Source: Arbacia lixula
Lineage: Eukaryota; Echinodermata; Echinoidea; Arbacioida; Arbaciidae
Assembly (NCBI GenBank): GCA_963669155.1
Contig: OZ022589.1
Location: forward strand, 12,702,848-12,766,847
Length of the DNA stretch: 64,000 nucleotides
Direction of reading: 5' to 3'
In this document: one piece after another, positions 22,267-34,800 of the stretch
How positions within the stretch are numbered: the first letter of the stretch is position 1
Layout of the letters: each line of letters begins with the position of its first letter
Position numbers and translations under genes: made by a program
The notes under the pieces: generated by a model
The model's input: the letters and a program-made list of their open reading frames with translations, nothing else
Database searches by the model: none
Told to the model about the DNA's origin: nothing

Positions 22267-22978
22267 ACATCACTCCCAAATGAAGCGTACAATGTTCCAT
22301 TACCTGATACCATGGAATAATGAAGTACCTTTCACATAGAAGGGAATCTTCTCCACAAGTTATGCTAATGAGGAAATATCATTCATTTTGTTTCAATCCA
22401 CTCTAGCCTTTACCGCAAACTAACTTCATTTATCGGGTAACACATCCCCGTGCCCAAATACACACGAATTGTTTCTGTATGGCTATCCGAAAGTGGTATA
22501 CATATACATGTAGCTATACCGGTAACAAGATGGTTATAAGGCTAAATATGTTACTCATTGCGGATAAATCGCTCGTGATACTCGTTTGGTGTCAGATGTG
22601 ATCACATCCGATGAAGTGTTGTAGCGGCGCACGAAACGTCGTGAACTTCTTAGATTCCTTGTTGACCATACATTGCGAGACGAACGATTATCACTCGCGA
22701 AAATGGTTATACTTTGAAATATTGTGTGTGGACAATTATTAACGATACGTTTGAGTTTTGGGCATAATTTTTATGTTTTAGATTTGGCTGCCCTGTAAGA
22801 CTTATCATGCGCTGTTTTACATTTAGGCAAAACAGACGTTGATTTATGATTCGGCAATGGAGCTCATGTGCTGAAATTGGCCAAAGTGGATGTGGTGAGA
22901 GGTGAAAAATGTGTGTAAACATTGTAACATCTATTACGAGAACCTTTGATAAAGAAGAGCAAAAGCGCACACACAAAC
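22267..22978. other. HACL1 3' flank
   Basis: This holds the presumed HACL1 3' untranslated region; no canonical AATAAA was noticed close to the stop. Around 22589-22643 there is a hammerhead-ribozyme-like arrangement, listed separately. Confidence 0.5.
22589..22643 (+). ncRNA. Hammerhead-ribozyme-like motif (degenerate)
   Basis: GTC is followed by the 14-base palindrome gatgtgatcacatc (stem I), then CGATGA, a gtg/cac stem with an 11-base loop, and CGAAAC. This order is that of a minimal hammerhead ribozyme as carried by Penelope-like and other retroelements. It departs from consensus: CCGATGA instead of CTGATGA, and an extra A before the gtg stem. It may be a decayed or inactive copy. Confidence 0.35.
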
Positions 22979-23295
22979 CAGGGGCGTAGACAACGGGGGG
23001 GATGAGGGGGATGCATCCCCCCCACTTCACAAGGTGGGGGGGATGGCATGTACAATCATCCCCCCCAGGTTTGGGGGAATGGTATTTGCTTACTTAATAA
23101 GTCATAATGATGATAATAATAGTAAAAACTGATAACAATTATAATATTAGTAATGATAATTATCATGATGATGATATTAATCCTCATCATTATTGTAATC
23201 GTGTTTATTGGTATTAGCCGCATTCACACGGTGAAAGCCAATTCAGACGGTAAAAAAGAAAAAATCTTACAAGTATTTTGTGGTTTGTCTTCACT

Positions 23296-23994
23296 AAGCA
23301 AAATAACATAACTTTTTATCAAAGAGGTTTTGGGAAAAATAATTTGGCAGGATTGATTCTCACCTTATTGACTAACTTCCGTGTGAAAATCACATTAATC
23401 CAAATATCCAATAAGTCATGCGTGAGTGGGCAATTTTAAGAGGCAAAAATGTAACTTTTCAAAAGTCACAAGGGTAATTTGGGGTTTCTGTCATATGAAT
23501 TTCTGATGAATTCCATTTCTGGTGCATAACTTATGTCCTTTCATTGTTTATCATCCATCTCTCGATGCACCCACACCTATCCCGACATTTAACCCATTTA
23601 ACCCGTTTAAAAAATACTCCTCCCTCTGGAGTTTGAAACTTTTAAAAAAACTTTATTTTTGTAAAAAAAATACAACTGGATAATTTGACAAAGATGTAAC
23701 ATGATCTGTTATGTAAACATTGGTTCCTTCCGTGTCATGCTTGAGTGAATACACTTTAAAAATCGTAGAAAATAAAGAAATGCCAAAATGTACTGTTAAA
23801 ACGGCATGAACAATTACCCTTGTGACTTTTGAAAAATCTACATTATTTGCCTTTAAAATTTGCCCACCCGTGTATGACTACCGGTAATTGGATTAATGTA
23901 ATTTTCACACAAAGGTAAGTCAATAAGTTAAGGAACAATCCTGCAAATTATGTTGCCCAAAACCGCTTCGATAAGAAGTTATGCTATTTTGCTT
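23296..23994. mobile_element. Long inverted-repeat MITE nested in the hAT element
   Basis: Left arm about 23296-23486 and right arm about 23808-23994 are inverted copies of about 190 bp with moderate divergence. Matching blocks are agcaaaataacataactt / aagttatgctattttgctt and aaaagtcacaagggtaat / attacccttgtgacttt. The centre holds no reading frame. Confidence 0.75.
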
Positions 23995-24616
23995 ATGGGG
24001 GGGGGGGGGGGTTACTTTTTTTGTTGTGTTTAGAAAACAAAAACACGTGGTGAGTCCGCTAAGCAGGAGGCATTGTCTTCCTTAACATTTTAAGGGGAAA
24101 ATATATGTGAGTGTGTCCCTTACATAATTCAAAGCGTTAATTGATTTTCGGATTCTAGGATGGCTCATAATAAGAAGTTGAAAACATCTAAGATCACTTC
24201 TTTTTCAAACATAATGAGAAAGAAGAACGTGATGGCGAACAGCCGTCTACATCAAAATCGGATAATGTCGGAGAAAGGCCTGCATGTTCTTACAAAAGTT
24301 CGACGAGAAGAAAGTGCCGTTGAGGGTGATGGAGCATCTGAGGCGAAAGATGATAATGAAACTGATGCTGGTTTTAACGACTGGGTTAGCCCCAATCATC
24401 CCCAACTTTACTTCTTCCACTCCCGGGCTCCCGTACTAGAAACTTAAGCCGCAGAAAATTCTGTTTCAAGCCAAATGGTACCCAAACTACCCCTGGATCC
24501 ATTACGAACCCTCCCTGCAAAATATGTGTCAGTCCATTCCGTACTCTTATGCCACGGTGTGTAGATCTCGTCGAAATTATGACTGTCCATGGTTCATTTA
24601 AGGCGTAGAACAATGT

Positions 24617-24617
24617 A

Positions 24618-24661
<44 letters not shown>

Positions 24662-24665
24662 CACG
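24617..24665. repeat. (TG)n microsatellite
   Basis: About 45 bases of tgtgtg, inside the hAT element. Confidence 0.95.
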
Positions 24666-24869
24666 CTTGTGAGTGTTATTTTGCCTCATTAAGTATGCAT
24701 CAGATTGCACGATTTCAAGTTCAAAATTGCAAAAGCTCCCTACCGTGGGAGGGGGGACACCCCCCTCCCACACCCTCCCCCCGGCTCGGTCGCTTCGCGC
24801 CCTCTCGAGCGTTGGCAGCCCTGTCATCCCCCCCAGGTGTACGAACCTGTCTACGCCACTGACACAAAC

Positions 24870-27592
24870 ACACAAATACATGGGCATAAGTTTATGAAAA
24901 ATCAAACATGTAGTAGGAAAGCTAGAAAGGTTTTAAAATCTTAAAAAAAAAAATCATGTATTATCAATTTTAATTTTATTACCTGACATGAATAAAAGCA
25001 CACAAATCAGAGATTAAAGCACTTTGTTGAATGTTTGAGGATGATGCAAGATACACTGTCTGTAATGTATAAGTCCTTTGCAACTAAATTGGTTGTATGG
25101 ACTTTCCTTTCTCATTACGCAGGCTTGGCATTGTTCGTGTACGCAATGGCACAAGATGTCCATTAACAAATACTATTTAGGAACTAGTAAAACTTTCGGT
25201 AAGACCGTTTTGGTTTAATACTTTCAGGATGTTTTACTCGTTTATGGGGTGAAGAAAGGAAAGGAAAGAGTGAAAAGAGGTGAAGTGCATTTTTATGTCA
25301 ATACACTTTGATGGACAAGGCTGTTTTTTTAGCTGTAGTTTTTTTTAAATGTTTAAAAGATGAAAATGGAGAGAATGGTGGTGGGAGTAGTGAAATATTT
25401 CATACAAAGTAGTTATACAGAAAAAGAAAACTGAAAATACAGGAAGTTTTGCAATTAGGTTTCTACCGATATGAGAAAAGGTCTTAGCATTTCAGGCAGT
25501 GCGCTCTTCCTGTCATCCAGACTTTTTTCTCAAAAATCCTGAAAGAATACCTCATGGTGTTACCAAAATGTGTACTGTTTACTGAAGAGTATTGCTTAGT
25601 ACACACTCACTTTAAACCCTTTGGGCTCTCTTATAACGCATCTGATTCTTATCAAACTTTTGCCCCTGCTTTTTATTTGTGTGCGATTTTATTCAAAGCA
25701 ACTTGATGTCGGCGGTTCTTTACCCTTTGTTGGAAAAGTTTCATTACATGTATTTGATCTCAGGGTTTATGAATGGCTGCACATTTGACAGGACGTGTTG
25801 ATGTGTTGAAATGTCAAGGTCTAAGAAATACAGATATTGATGATATTTGTTGCCTGTATATGTACATTTAAATGATAGTGACTCATAATTTCAGGAGATA
25901 AATCGAGTTGAGAATGAACTCATAGTCAGTAGGGAATGAGGATTATAAAAAAAATCATTTTTTTTTACATTTTTGTACGAAGTGCGTAACTATCGCATAT
26001 TCCCAATTTCTGTGTTTGTGACACTACACAAATGAGAGTATCAATCAATGAATAGATCCCATTAAATGTATGGCATTGCCAACAATTATCAAAGCATCAG
26101 GAGTAAGCTATACTTTTATACATGTACGATGTATAGAGTACTGTACCAAAGTGTGACGTTAAGACAACTGGTTCTAAACAATGCGGGTAGAGCAAGAAGC
26201 GGTGATCACAACGGGGACTGTAATTGGGAATGCCCGACACTAGCCCGATAGACAATATCAAACCGCTATAAAACCTCTCACTGGACCGAGTTTGTTAAGA
26301 GACAATTGCCTTGACAACATGTTCATATGACGACACTACTTCAGTACTCTATTTACCTCTGTCGTGTCAGATGACATGCTTGAACGAAGATGAGAAGATA
26401 CATGTATCAGTCGAAAGTCGGGGAAGTCATGTTGGTTGTCATGTTCCTTTATTCATCATTATTCATCCATAATCATTCACATTTTATTGTAGTACATACG
26501 TTATAAAAATATTAGCTTTCATAAGTTTTCTCTATAAACCGTTTAATCTATTACCTATCCATGTACATTGTAACTGTATAATCAGTATTCACTAGTGTAT
26601 AATCCTTAAGCGGTAATACAGGACAGTACATTCCTATCATGAGTTCTAGATAACTGAACGAGGGTCAAATATATTATAATTCTTGAACAAAGGATAGAGT
26701 AGATATCTAGTCATACGTACAAAGAATCTATATGAGCAATTCCATTTTACAGATAGTTTGAGAGCCATTGATTATAACATAAGATGTGTTATTAGATGAG
26801 TACAACTTTAAGGCGAAAGCACATGCATGTACCTGTGCAGGATCTGAAAATGATCTACATACATTCTGATTGCTTCGTATGGCTTCATTGGGGATGGTGA
26901 GACTATTGTAGTTACGGGCACGGTATAGTAATACAGGTAATGTTATTCAAAAGCAACCAGACAGAGAAGCATAACAACATCGAGGACACACGATGGATTA
27001 TCAGCTCTCATAGTTTGGGTGCTCCTAATTGGGTGAAATGGGATGAACAGTGCTGCATAGTTCTATGGAAATAACACAACGGTTTACTGCCTATGGGACT
27101 GAAAGGCTGCATTAACACACGGCTTTTTAAGTAGCCACCATTATTCCGCCACGGCGTGAGTTTTTATCCTCCAAGCCAGGGCGACATAATAGCTGGCTTC
27201 CTTACCTTGGGCAGCGTTCTATATGATATTACTTTGTCCAGTTGTATTTTTACCAAAGAGTGGTGATTGAGATGCATTTCAGTATAAGTATTTGGTACAT
27301 GTATTCCTAATTTGCAATAGCTATTACCACATTTTGAATGATTGATGGAGATTGTTCTGACTGAAATAATTTATATTTGATAAATACAACTTCATCATAT
27401 TGAATCATATACCGAGTTTTGAAATCATTTTTTTTTTTTTAGTTCATGAAATGAACCGGGATGAGACATGAAGATGACAAGGAGAGGGGCAAGAGACAAA
27501 AGAGAAGACGAAAGATGAAAAGAATAGGAGTGAGAAGAAAAAAAGTGAAAAAGATGAACATATGTTTGGTCCTGCAGAATTAGAAGATGTGC
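24870..27592. other. Intergenic; only repeat traces
   Basis: No exon seen on either strand. Short pieces around 25190-25260 and 25535-25625 share the phrases tggtgttacc, gtaagac and atggggtgaagaa with 19200-19290 and 32470-32545. This indicates a dispersed repeat. About 26155-26290 is the inverted partner of 1488-1612. Confidence 0.5.
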
Positions 27593-27596
27593 TTAA

Positions 27597-28170
27597 AGGG
27601 CTACTAAATTAAATATATTAAAATTAAATTAAAATAAGTTCTCACTACTGTATGTAAAATTTTCCACTAAAAACGAATTTCACATTCGTTTGCCGCAATA
27701 AAGTCTCATTTTGACGAAAATTTGAAAAAACGCACGCCTCCAGTGACGTCAGAGAAGTAAAAATGCTATAAATGCCAACGGCGTGAATGAAATATTTCAT
27801 TCACGCCGTTCAAACAATACGTTACCAATGGGGACCCCGAAGCTTGTCCGAGGTTTGTCCGAGTAGCAACAACTAATAGATTCAAAGTGCATTCCATCCA
27901 TTAAATCTGAATGACAAGATACAGGTGAATGCAATAAACGCGTTCCTACGCAGTTTAGGGGAAAGTTGTGAATACATTACGAAAATGATCTATAGTTGAC
28001 TTCCGTACAATCAACGGCATTTTGACTTCTCTGACGTCACTGGAGGCGTGCGCTTTATCAAATTTTCCTCAAAATTAGACTTTATTGCAGCAAACAAATG
28101 TGAAATTCGTTTTTAGTGGAAAATTTTACATAGATAAGTGGGAACTTATTTTTCTAATTTAGTAACCCTT
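27597..28170. mobile_element. TTAA-flanked (piggyBac-type) MITE
   Basis: The element runs AGGGCTACTAAATTA ... complement AAGGGTTACTAAATTA. It is flanked by TTAA at 27593-27596 and 28171-28174. The arms of about 150 bp match each other (cactaaaaacgaatttcaca, cgcacgcctccagtgacgtc and complements). A perfect 30-base palindrome lies at 27779-27808. TTAA target duplication is the piggyBac signature; no transposase is present. TGACGTCA occurs once in each arm. Confidence 0.85.
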
Positions 28171-28448
28171 TTAAACACATAATAACTTGCATTCAAAAGA
28201 GTATAAATGCAAATAATATGACATTTGTATTGCCGAGACGGTGGAAAGCACGCTCGCTTCCCGCATATTTTCTGGTCTTTTATTCATTTGATTTTGTTTT
28301 AAATTTGATAGCAAGTTGTAGAGTGCTCAAGCATGCCTCACTTTAAGTCAACAAGTGTTCTAGATTGGGATAAACAGGCAGGCAGAGAAGGGGAGAGAAT
28401 AAGGAGGAAGAGAGAGACAGTTGACTGCATGCACTAGTCCTACATTAA

Positions 28449-28599
28449 CATTGAAATATAGCCATATTCCCTCAAAACTAAGTTTTCTCAACAAATTTTT
28501 CTTTTTCTTTTGACACGCAGGATTGTATCAAATGTCAAAAGAAAAAGAAGAATTTGTTGAGAAAACTTAGTTTTGAGGGAATATGGCTATATTTCAATG
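28449..28599. repeat. 67-bp near-perfect hairpin
   Basis: Arms 28449-28515 and 28533-28599 are complementary over 67 bases with a single mismatch, around a 17-base loop. The stem starts cattgaaatatagccatatt. It is long enough to be a dsRNA source if transcribed. There is no reading frame and no recognised terminal motif. Confidence 0.95.
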
Positions 28600-30090
28600 T
28601 GTCCCCCACTCACAACTACACTCAGATATATCTTGACCTTTAACATTTATACTTTGGCAAATAAGCTGGAAATACAATGAGTTGCCCTATCAAAATTTGA
28701 ATTTTATGTTAAAACAACTTTCTCAGTGAAATACTCTGCACTTACTAGTCAGACTTTAATTTCGGATGACCCCCCCAAATTCCGGATTTAATGTAAAGGA
28801 CATTATAAGCCTTTCCAAAGCCACTAAGGAATGTCTCACAAATGTCCTTCAGCAGTATTTTCTTCCATTCATCACGGCATTCCATTCTTCCATTCATCAT
28901 GGTACACACTGCAAACGGGACAATTTCTTTTAATGAATGTACTCGAGTGTGTCTAGAAATTTGCAATTTGAGAGACTATTACTTATCTTAGCTTCACTAT
29001 TTTGAGAGACAGTTGGTCAATAATAAGATGCCTACCCAGAAGAAGCCTCTCTTCCTCTCTGCAGAATATGTACGGGATATGGTACAGCCCTGTCACTACG
29101 GCAGATTCGGACTCTGACTTGTCTCTAGACGGCTCTGATATCTGTAGTAATACTGACGCCGTATTTACCCATGCAACATAAAGATACACACATAACATAT
29201 CCTGTTTTATATTAACCGAGTGCAGGATACTCGTGAGATTAAGAGTAATGTTTATAACACATGCATGGATGGAGATGGTGGCTCGACTGATTTTAAGAGG
29301 TTCAAAGTAATGTTTATAACCCAACCACCATGTTCCTGCACATAGTGGCTTTAATGATTGAAAAACCCAGGGATCTCTTCGATAGAAATTAATTCCTGTC
29401 CTGTTTATTGTGCTACATGCTTTGTCAAGTTTCAATTGACCCGTTCGGTATTTTGACTATGGTTTGAAAGTGGTTTGGGCACATCTCTCCTTGTTCTTTC
29501 ATAAAGAAAGAGCCCTTTCACTAGCTCCACAATAGGCCTGCAGATACAAAAAAAAGAAGAAGAAATAAGATGAGAGCCTACGGCAGGCGTATTCGGGTAC
29601 ATTCATCTGTAACACATTTTAACATTACATAAACCTATTCAAGTAGATTAGGTGATACCCACCGACCTCTTCTTTAGAAATTCACCCCAGCCCGAAGGAA
29701 GCTCATTATGTGCGCATGGCCACACATCCTGCTCTTTCATAAAGCAAGGAACCTCTCATAAGCTATGAAATGGGCCTCTTTCAAAGTAAAATGAACGTGG
29801 TACCATAAGAAAGCTTACATGTAGATCCCCTGCTACACATGACCTTCATAGTGTTATTAACAGTGTATAAACAAGATTGTTTATATGCATGCAAAAACAT
29901 GTATACAGGCAGCGAAAAAGTGTGAAAGAAACAGGTTGAATAAAAACAGACATGTTTTCAGATTACAGCTTTCGGCTGCAATAAGAGAGACATCCCAAAA
30001 AAAGTCCATTGCACATTGCTCAAGGACTAATCTTGGGGCGTACTCGAAAAACCTGGCACAGGGCCTATTGTGTAGAAACACCATTAATCA
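28600..30090. other. Intergenic; no gene seen
   Basis: No conserved protein is recognisable on either strand. The part from about 29840 onward is shared with 56646 onward, the left edge of the duplicated block. Confidence 0.5.
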
Positions 30091-30595
30091 GGCTTTAAAA
30101 GGAAAGTCCACGGTGAGATTAAGTTGGTTTCAATAAAAGTAGAAACATGACAGAAAAATAATAGTGAAGGTCTCTTCAAAAATCCATCAAAGAATAAAAA
30201 GTTATGATCTTTTAAATGTCAATTGTGTGACGTCAGGTGTGAGGTGCTCTCCCAAAATGTTGTGTGCTGTATGATTCCAAAAATGATTATTTTCCTTTCT
30301 TTTGATAAAGGATTTTTTTTCATACAGGTATGTCTGTAAAAACATGTTTCTAATGATGTATCAAATGCTCAGGTAAAATAATACATACCCTTTTGAGAAT
30401 ATTAACATTTTCAAAAAAATAGTACACAACATATGGGAGAGCATCTCGCATGTGCAGTCACAAAATAACATTTTTAAACAATCATAATTTTCCTTTCCTT
30501 TGATGGATTTTCATCAAACCTCCACTAGCAAGTTTCTATCGTGTTTCTGCTTTTATCAAAACCAACTTAATTTCAGGGTACACTATCAATTTAAT
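30091..30595. mobile_element. MITE family B copy, tandem unit 1
   Basis: Starts ggctttaaaaggaaagtcca and ends near cagggtacactatcaattta. It contains TGACGTCA near 30228 and gaggtgctctcccaaaatg. It is repeated 776 bp downstream. Confidence 0.75.
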
Positions 30596-30866
30596 AATGA
30601 ATTATATTGTACAGTAAATATATATCATCAGAGTTAATGGTACCGTTATGATACTTTCTGTGATGCTGTACAAAGTCACTTTCACACTGAATGTGACCGC
30701 ACTATGAAGGGTTATTTATTAGCATGTGGTTCAATGTTTATGCAACAGGCCACCTCATGTCAGGACAATGCTGCAATCAAATCACAAACCCTCAAAATAT
30801 TAGGCCTGAAGGCTTTTTGTCATCAGACAACATGTACAGTGCAACATGTAGCAACACCATTAATTA

Positions 30867-31378
30867 GGCTTTAAAAGGAAAGTCCACCCTGAGATTAAGT
30901 AGGTTTCAATAAAAGTACATTGTAGAAACATGACAGAAAAATAATAGTGAAGGTCTCTTCAAAAATACATAAAAGAATAAAAAGTTATGATCTTTTAAAT
31001 GTCAATTGTGTGACGTCAGGTGTGAGGTGCTCTCCCAAAATGTTGTGTGCTGTATGATTCCAAAAATGATTATTTTCCTTTCTTTTGATAAAGGATTTTT
31101 TTTCATACAGGTATGTCTGTAAAAACATGTTTCTAATGATGTATCAAATGCTCAGGTAAAATAATACATACCCTTTTGAGAATATTAACATTTTCAAAAA
31201 AATAGTACACAACATATGGGAGAGCATCTCACATGTGCCGTCACAAAATAACATTTTTAAACAATCATAATTTTCCTTTCCTTTGATGGATTTTCATCAA
31301 ACCTCCACTAGCAAGTTTCTATCGTGTTTCTGCTTTTATCAAAACCAACTTAATTTCAGGGTACACTATCAATTTAAT
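30867..31378. mobile_element. MITE family B copy, tandem unit 2
   Basis: Almost identical to the unit at 30091 across the whole element. It is clearly different from the positional equivalent in the other duplicated block (57667-58163). Confidence 0.75.
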
Positions 31379-31552
31379 AATGAACAACATTGTACAGTAA
31401 ATATATATCATCAGAGTTCATGGTACGGGTATGATAATTTCTGTGATGCTGTACAAAGTCACTTTCACGTTGAATGTGACTGCACTATGATGGGTTGGTA
31501 CTAGCATGTGGTTCAAAGTTAAAGCAACAGGCCACCTCATGTCAAGACAATG

Positions 31553-31801
31553 CTGCCCTCCTTTGACAAAGGGAAGCAACTTACAAAAGAGACCTATCTC
31601 GTAAATGAGCAAAATGTGTCAGTCACTGGCATTGGCATCAATGCAAAACCACATTATGTTAGATTAAATATCTTGCAGCAAGATGAATATTTCTTTTCCA
31701 GATGTTGCCCGTATGTAGGGAGTGCTGGGTACAATGTTAGAGTACCAATAACTGAAATTTGAGTGATTTGTCACTTGCTTCCTTTTGTCACAGTAAGGCA
31801 G
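31553..31801 (+). mobile_element. MITE family A copy in the CCDC93 3' flank
   Basis: Ends CTGCCCTCCTTTGACAAAGG and complement CTGCCTTACTGTGACAAAAG. It is flanked by aatg on both sides, a possible 4-bp duplication. It ends 85 bp beyond the CCDC93 stop codon on the minus strand, so it probably lies in the 3' untranslated region. Confidence 0.8.
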
Positions 31802-31886
31802 AATGGTGTACGTGAATGTAGACAAAGGCAACAGAGCGGCTGAGCTGAAGACTGGAATGTGGATCCATTGGAGCACATCTTGCCCC

Positions 31887-34800
31887 TCACTTCGCTGCCT
31901 GGAGTTTAGACAACAGTATCTCATTCTTTCTGCATTCCTGTTTGGAAGAAAGAAAGAAAGAAAGCAAAGCAATTATCAAGTGATAATGAGATCAATCCCA
32001 TGTATGTCGAGATTCAATCTCTTGCCTGTTTTCTGATATTTCACAAGATTGTTAGTGAAAGTATGATGGGGCAATAGCAATCAGAAAATTACACAATGTG
32101 CAAAACTTATGCTAATTGTATGACAACATTCCAATATACAAGTGGATTAGACATATGTCAAACGTCAAACCTTCATATAAATTTCTCACTTTCTCGTGAG
32201 ACAAAAAAAAAAAATCACCATTCTGCCATCTTGATAATCAACACGACAAAACTACATGGGTGGAATGTCTCTGTGAATTGCACTGAATTTGCTCAGATGC
32301 TTACCTCTTGGAATTCTTTGACAGTCTTGAAGTACAACCTCTGTTTCTCCACTAAGTCAAGATATGTGTCATTCAGCTGGTCTCTCTTCATCTTCTCCTC
32401 CTGTTTCTTCTTCTCGACCTGCACAGAACCCAGAATCATTTTACTTAGAAATACTATTTAGGAGTACATTTCAAACTGTTGGTAACACCATGTGGTTGTA
32501 TTCTTTCAGGATATATGACCTACTTATGGGGTGAAGAATCGCTTCATTGTTTATAATTCATAAAATAGTGCATATCAATGCTCTCAGTACCAAGCCAGGA
32601 GAAGTCCACTGACTTATTACACATTCCATGTCCCAAAGGTACAGTACTGGCAGGGTTATTAAAAGAAACAGTCCATTCATATGTATATATGTTCCCTGTA
32701 AACCAATATGTATATTATTGTGTAACTGAACATATGTATATGATTTCCTATTACTCTTATTACCATCATTGCATGGGACATTTGCGAGGAAAATTTTTTG
32801 ATATCTGCTTGTAAATCAATGCTCACAATTTTTTCCTTTTTGTCTTCTTCTTCCTACACCTCCTACCACATTCCTCCTCCTCCCCTTCCTCCCCCCTCCC
32901 CGCCTCCTCCCATTCATCCTCCCCCTCCTCTTTCCCCTCCTCCTTCCCGTCCTCCTCCCCCCTCCCCTCCCTTCGTCTTCCCCCTCTCCCTCCACCCTCC
33001 ATCCCATTTGCGAGGAAATCATCTCCCTCCTCCCCCCTCCCCTCCTCTTCCCACTCATCCTCCCACTCCTCCTCCCCCTCCTCTTCCCCCTCCTCCTTTC
33101 CCTCCTCCTCCCCCTTCCCTCCATCCCACTCCCCCTCCCCTCCTCCCTCCATCCCACTGCCCCTCCCCTCCTCCACCAATCCTATAATTCAAATCACACT
33201 GTAGATTACGTGCACACGAGTGTTTTTCTACCTTTCCATAGTTCTGTTTGACACCGTTGACGATTTGTTCAAACTGTTTGAGAAACTGTTCCTTCCCTGA
33301 TGAGGAAGACATGGCTCTGAAAAAGATTCAACAAGCGAGACAAATTTTAGATTAAAGACTGAAGGAAAACATGAAATTAAACACAGAAGTGCAACACAAT
33401 ATTACACAACACATGAGATCATACATGTATGACTTTGCAGTTTGAAAATGGCAATCTTAATAACAAATCATTTTGTTTTTGTTTAATGCTGGTGAACTGA
33501 ACTAACACAATAACATACTACCTAAAAAAAATAATTTAAGATATCAACATAAATGCGGTAAAACCATTTTTGTCACATCATGATGAAAAAAGTTGCCAGG
33601 ACAGTTACACCTATCACAGCAAATATTGGCTCCTCCTTTTCTCCTATTCGTGTAGGCTTACTGCTCAAAGTTGTCGTAGATGGAGTTGAGCAGAGAGACC
33701 TCCTTGTCTAGGTACAGCTTGGTGTCATCCAGCGTATTGTACAATGTGTAGAACTGCTTCGTCTCACGATGGGTGTTGCCGACTAAAACAAAACAATTAC
33801 ATTTATCCATTTATTTCATTTTCAGGAACTAGACTATCTAACAACGCAAGCAAGTGAGTATATCAAGTACATACTATTATAAAGACAACGACAAATGATT
33901 GGGGATAATCTAGACATTTCTGTATGAAGGTTTGTGTTGTCATCCAAACAGAAATCGGTTAAAATATGAATAACTTAGAGCGGCGTGTTCCAGTTATTGG
34001 TTATTTTATACTGCATCAGACAGCAATTATCCTGATTTTCATAGTTCCTTTGACCAATGCACAGTTTAAACTCAACAGTGTTAGGTTATGGTTAGGACCT
34101 GGGCTAGAATAGGGTTAGGGTAGGTGAAGGGCTTAGTAAGGCAAATGGGTAATTTGATCGGCAAAATCATAGCCTGATTGTTGCCCAAACACAACCTTTT
34201 CTTTCTATTGCACACTGCAACTCTCAGCTACACAGGCGTCAACAGCTTTTCAGTATCACATGTGTGTACACACTCACCACTACATGTGTTCAATGAACTA
34301 TAAATTCCTTCGGTGATTTGCAAGCATGTGAAACAGGCGTCCTACCTTGGTTGTAGAGCTCCACAAATCGCTTCTGGTACTGTGTCAGCTCTGCCCTGGA
34401 CGGAACCTCGTCAATCTTTCTCTGCAGCTGGGAAATCTCGCGGTTCTTACGAGCCTACAACGAAAAGGAGTGACATAGAAATCTCACTGATGCAGCTTCT
34501 GGGTTCAACCCTCAACCGGGCTTTGATGTTGTAAACGTGTTTGTAAACGTGATTTGCAGGTTCCTCCTAACTTGTCAAGCAATGTGCTCTTACTTGGAGA
34601 CTCACTTCGATGGTCGTTTCATTTTCTCTTGATCTGTCATAACTATGCACAAATAAATCATCTGATTTTGTCATAACATCATTGATTTTCATCACAGAAT
34701 CACAACAGTTGATAATTTGTAATTATTTTGCTGTAATTAATAGGTGGACAAACACAAAATACCATAGTGATTCCGAGGACAAAATAAATGAAGTTGAATC

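Larger units (their letters stand above)
22979..24861. mobile_element. Non-autonomous hAT element with 8-bp target duplication
   Basis: The ends are CAGGGGCGTAGACA (22979) and the complement CAGTGGCGTAGACA (to 24861), flanked by perfect ACACAAAC duplications at 22971-22978 and 24862-24869. That combination is diagnostic of hAT transposons. The 95-codon plus-strand frame at 24160-24447 (MAHNKKLKTSKITSFSNI...) resembles the start of a hAT transposase before a BED or TTF-type domain, but no catalytic domain follows. The remainder is non-coding, C/G-rich at both ends. A long inverted repeat sits inside (23296-23994). Confidence 0.85.

Noticed and set aside
24386-24944. Several overlapping frames of 80-100 codons near the right end of the hAT element
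   Set aside because: They arise from a (TG)n run and C-rich terminal sequence of a transposon, with no transposase motif.
32820-33312. An 85-codon frame starting [16 protein letters not shown] taken as a small gene
   Set aside because: It is CCDC93 exon 15 read through its donor into the minisatellite.
34313-34534. Plus-strand frame of 73 codons, with a near-identical one at 63343
   Set aside because: It is the antisense shadow of CCDC93 exon 13 in both blocks.
34490-34535. tRNA-like B box (gggttcaaccc) as a tRNA gene or SINE
   Set aside because: There is no A box at a suitable distance and no cloverleaf. It is intronic sequence present in both duplicated blocks.
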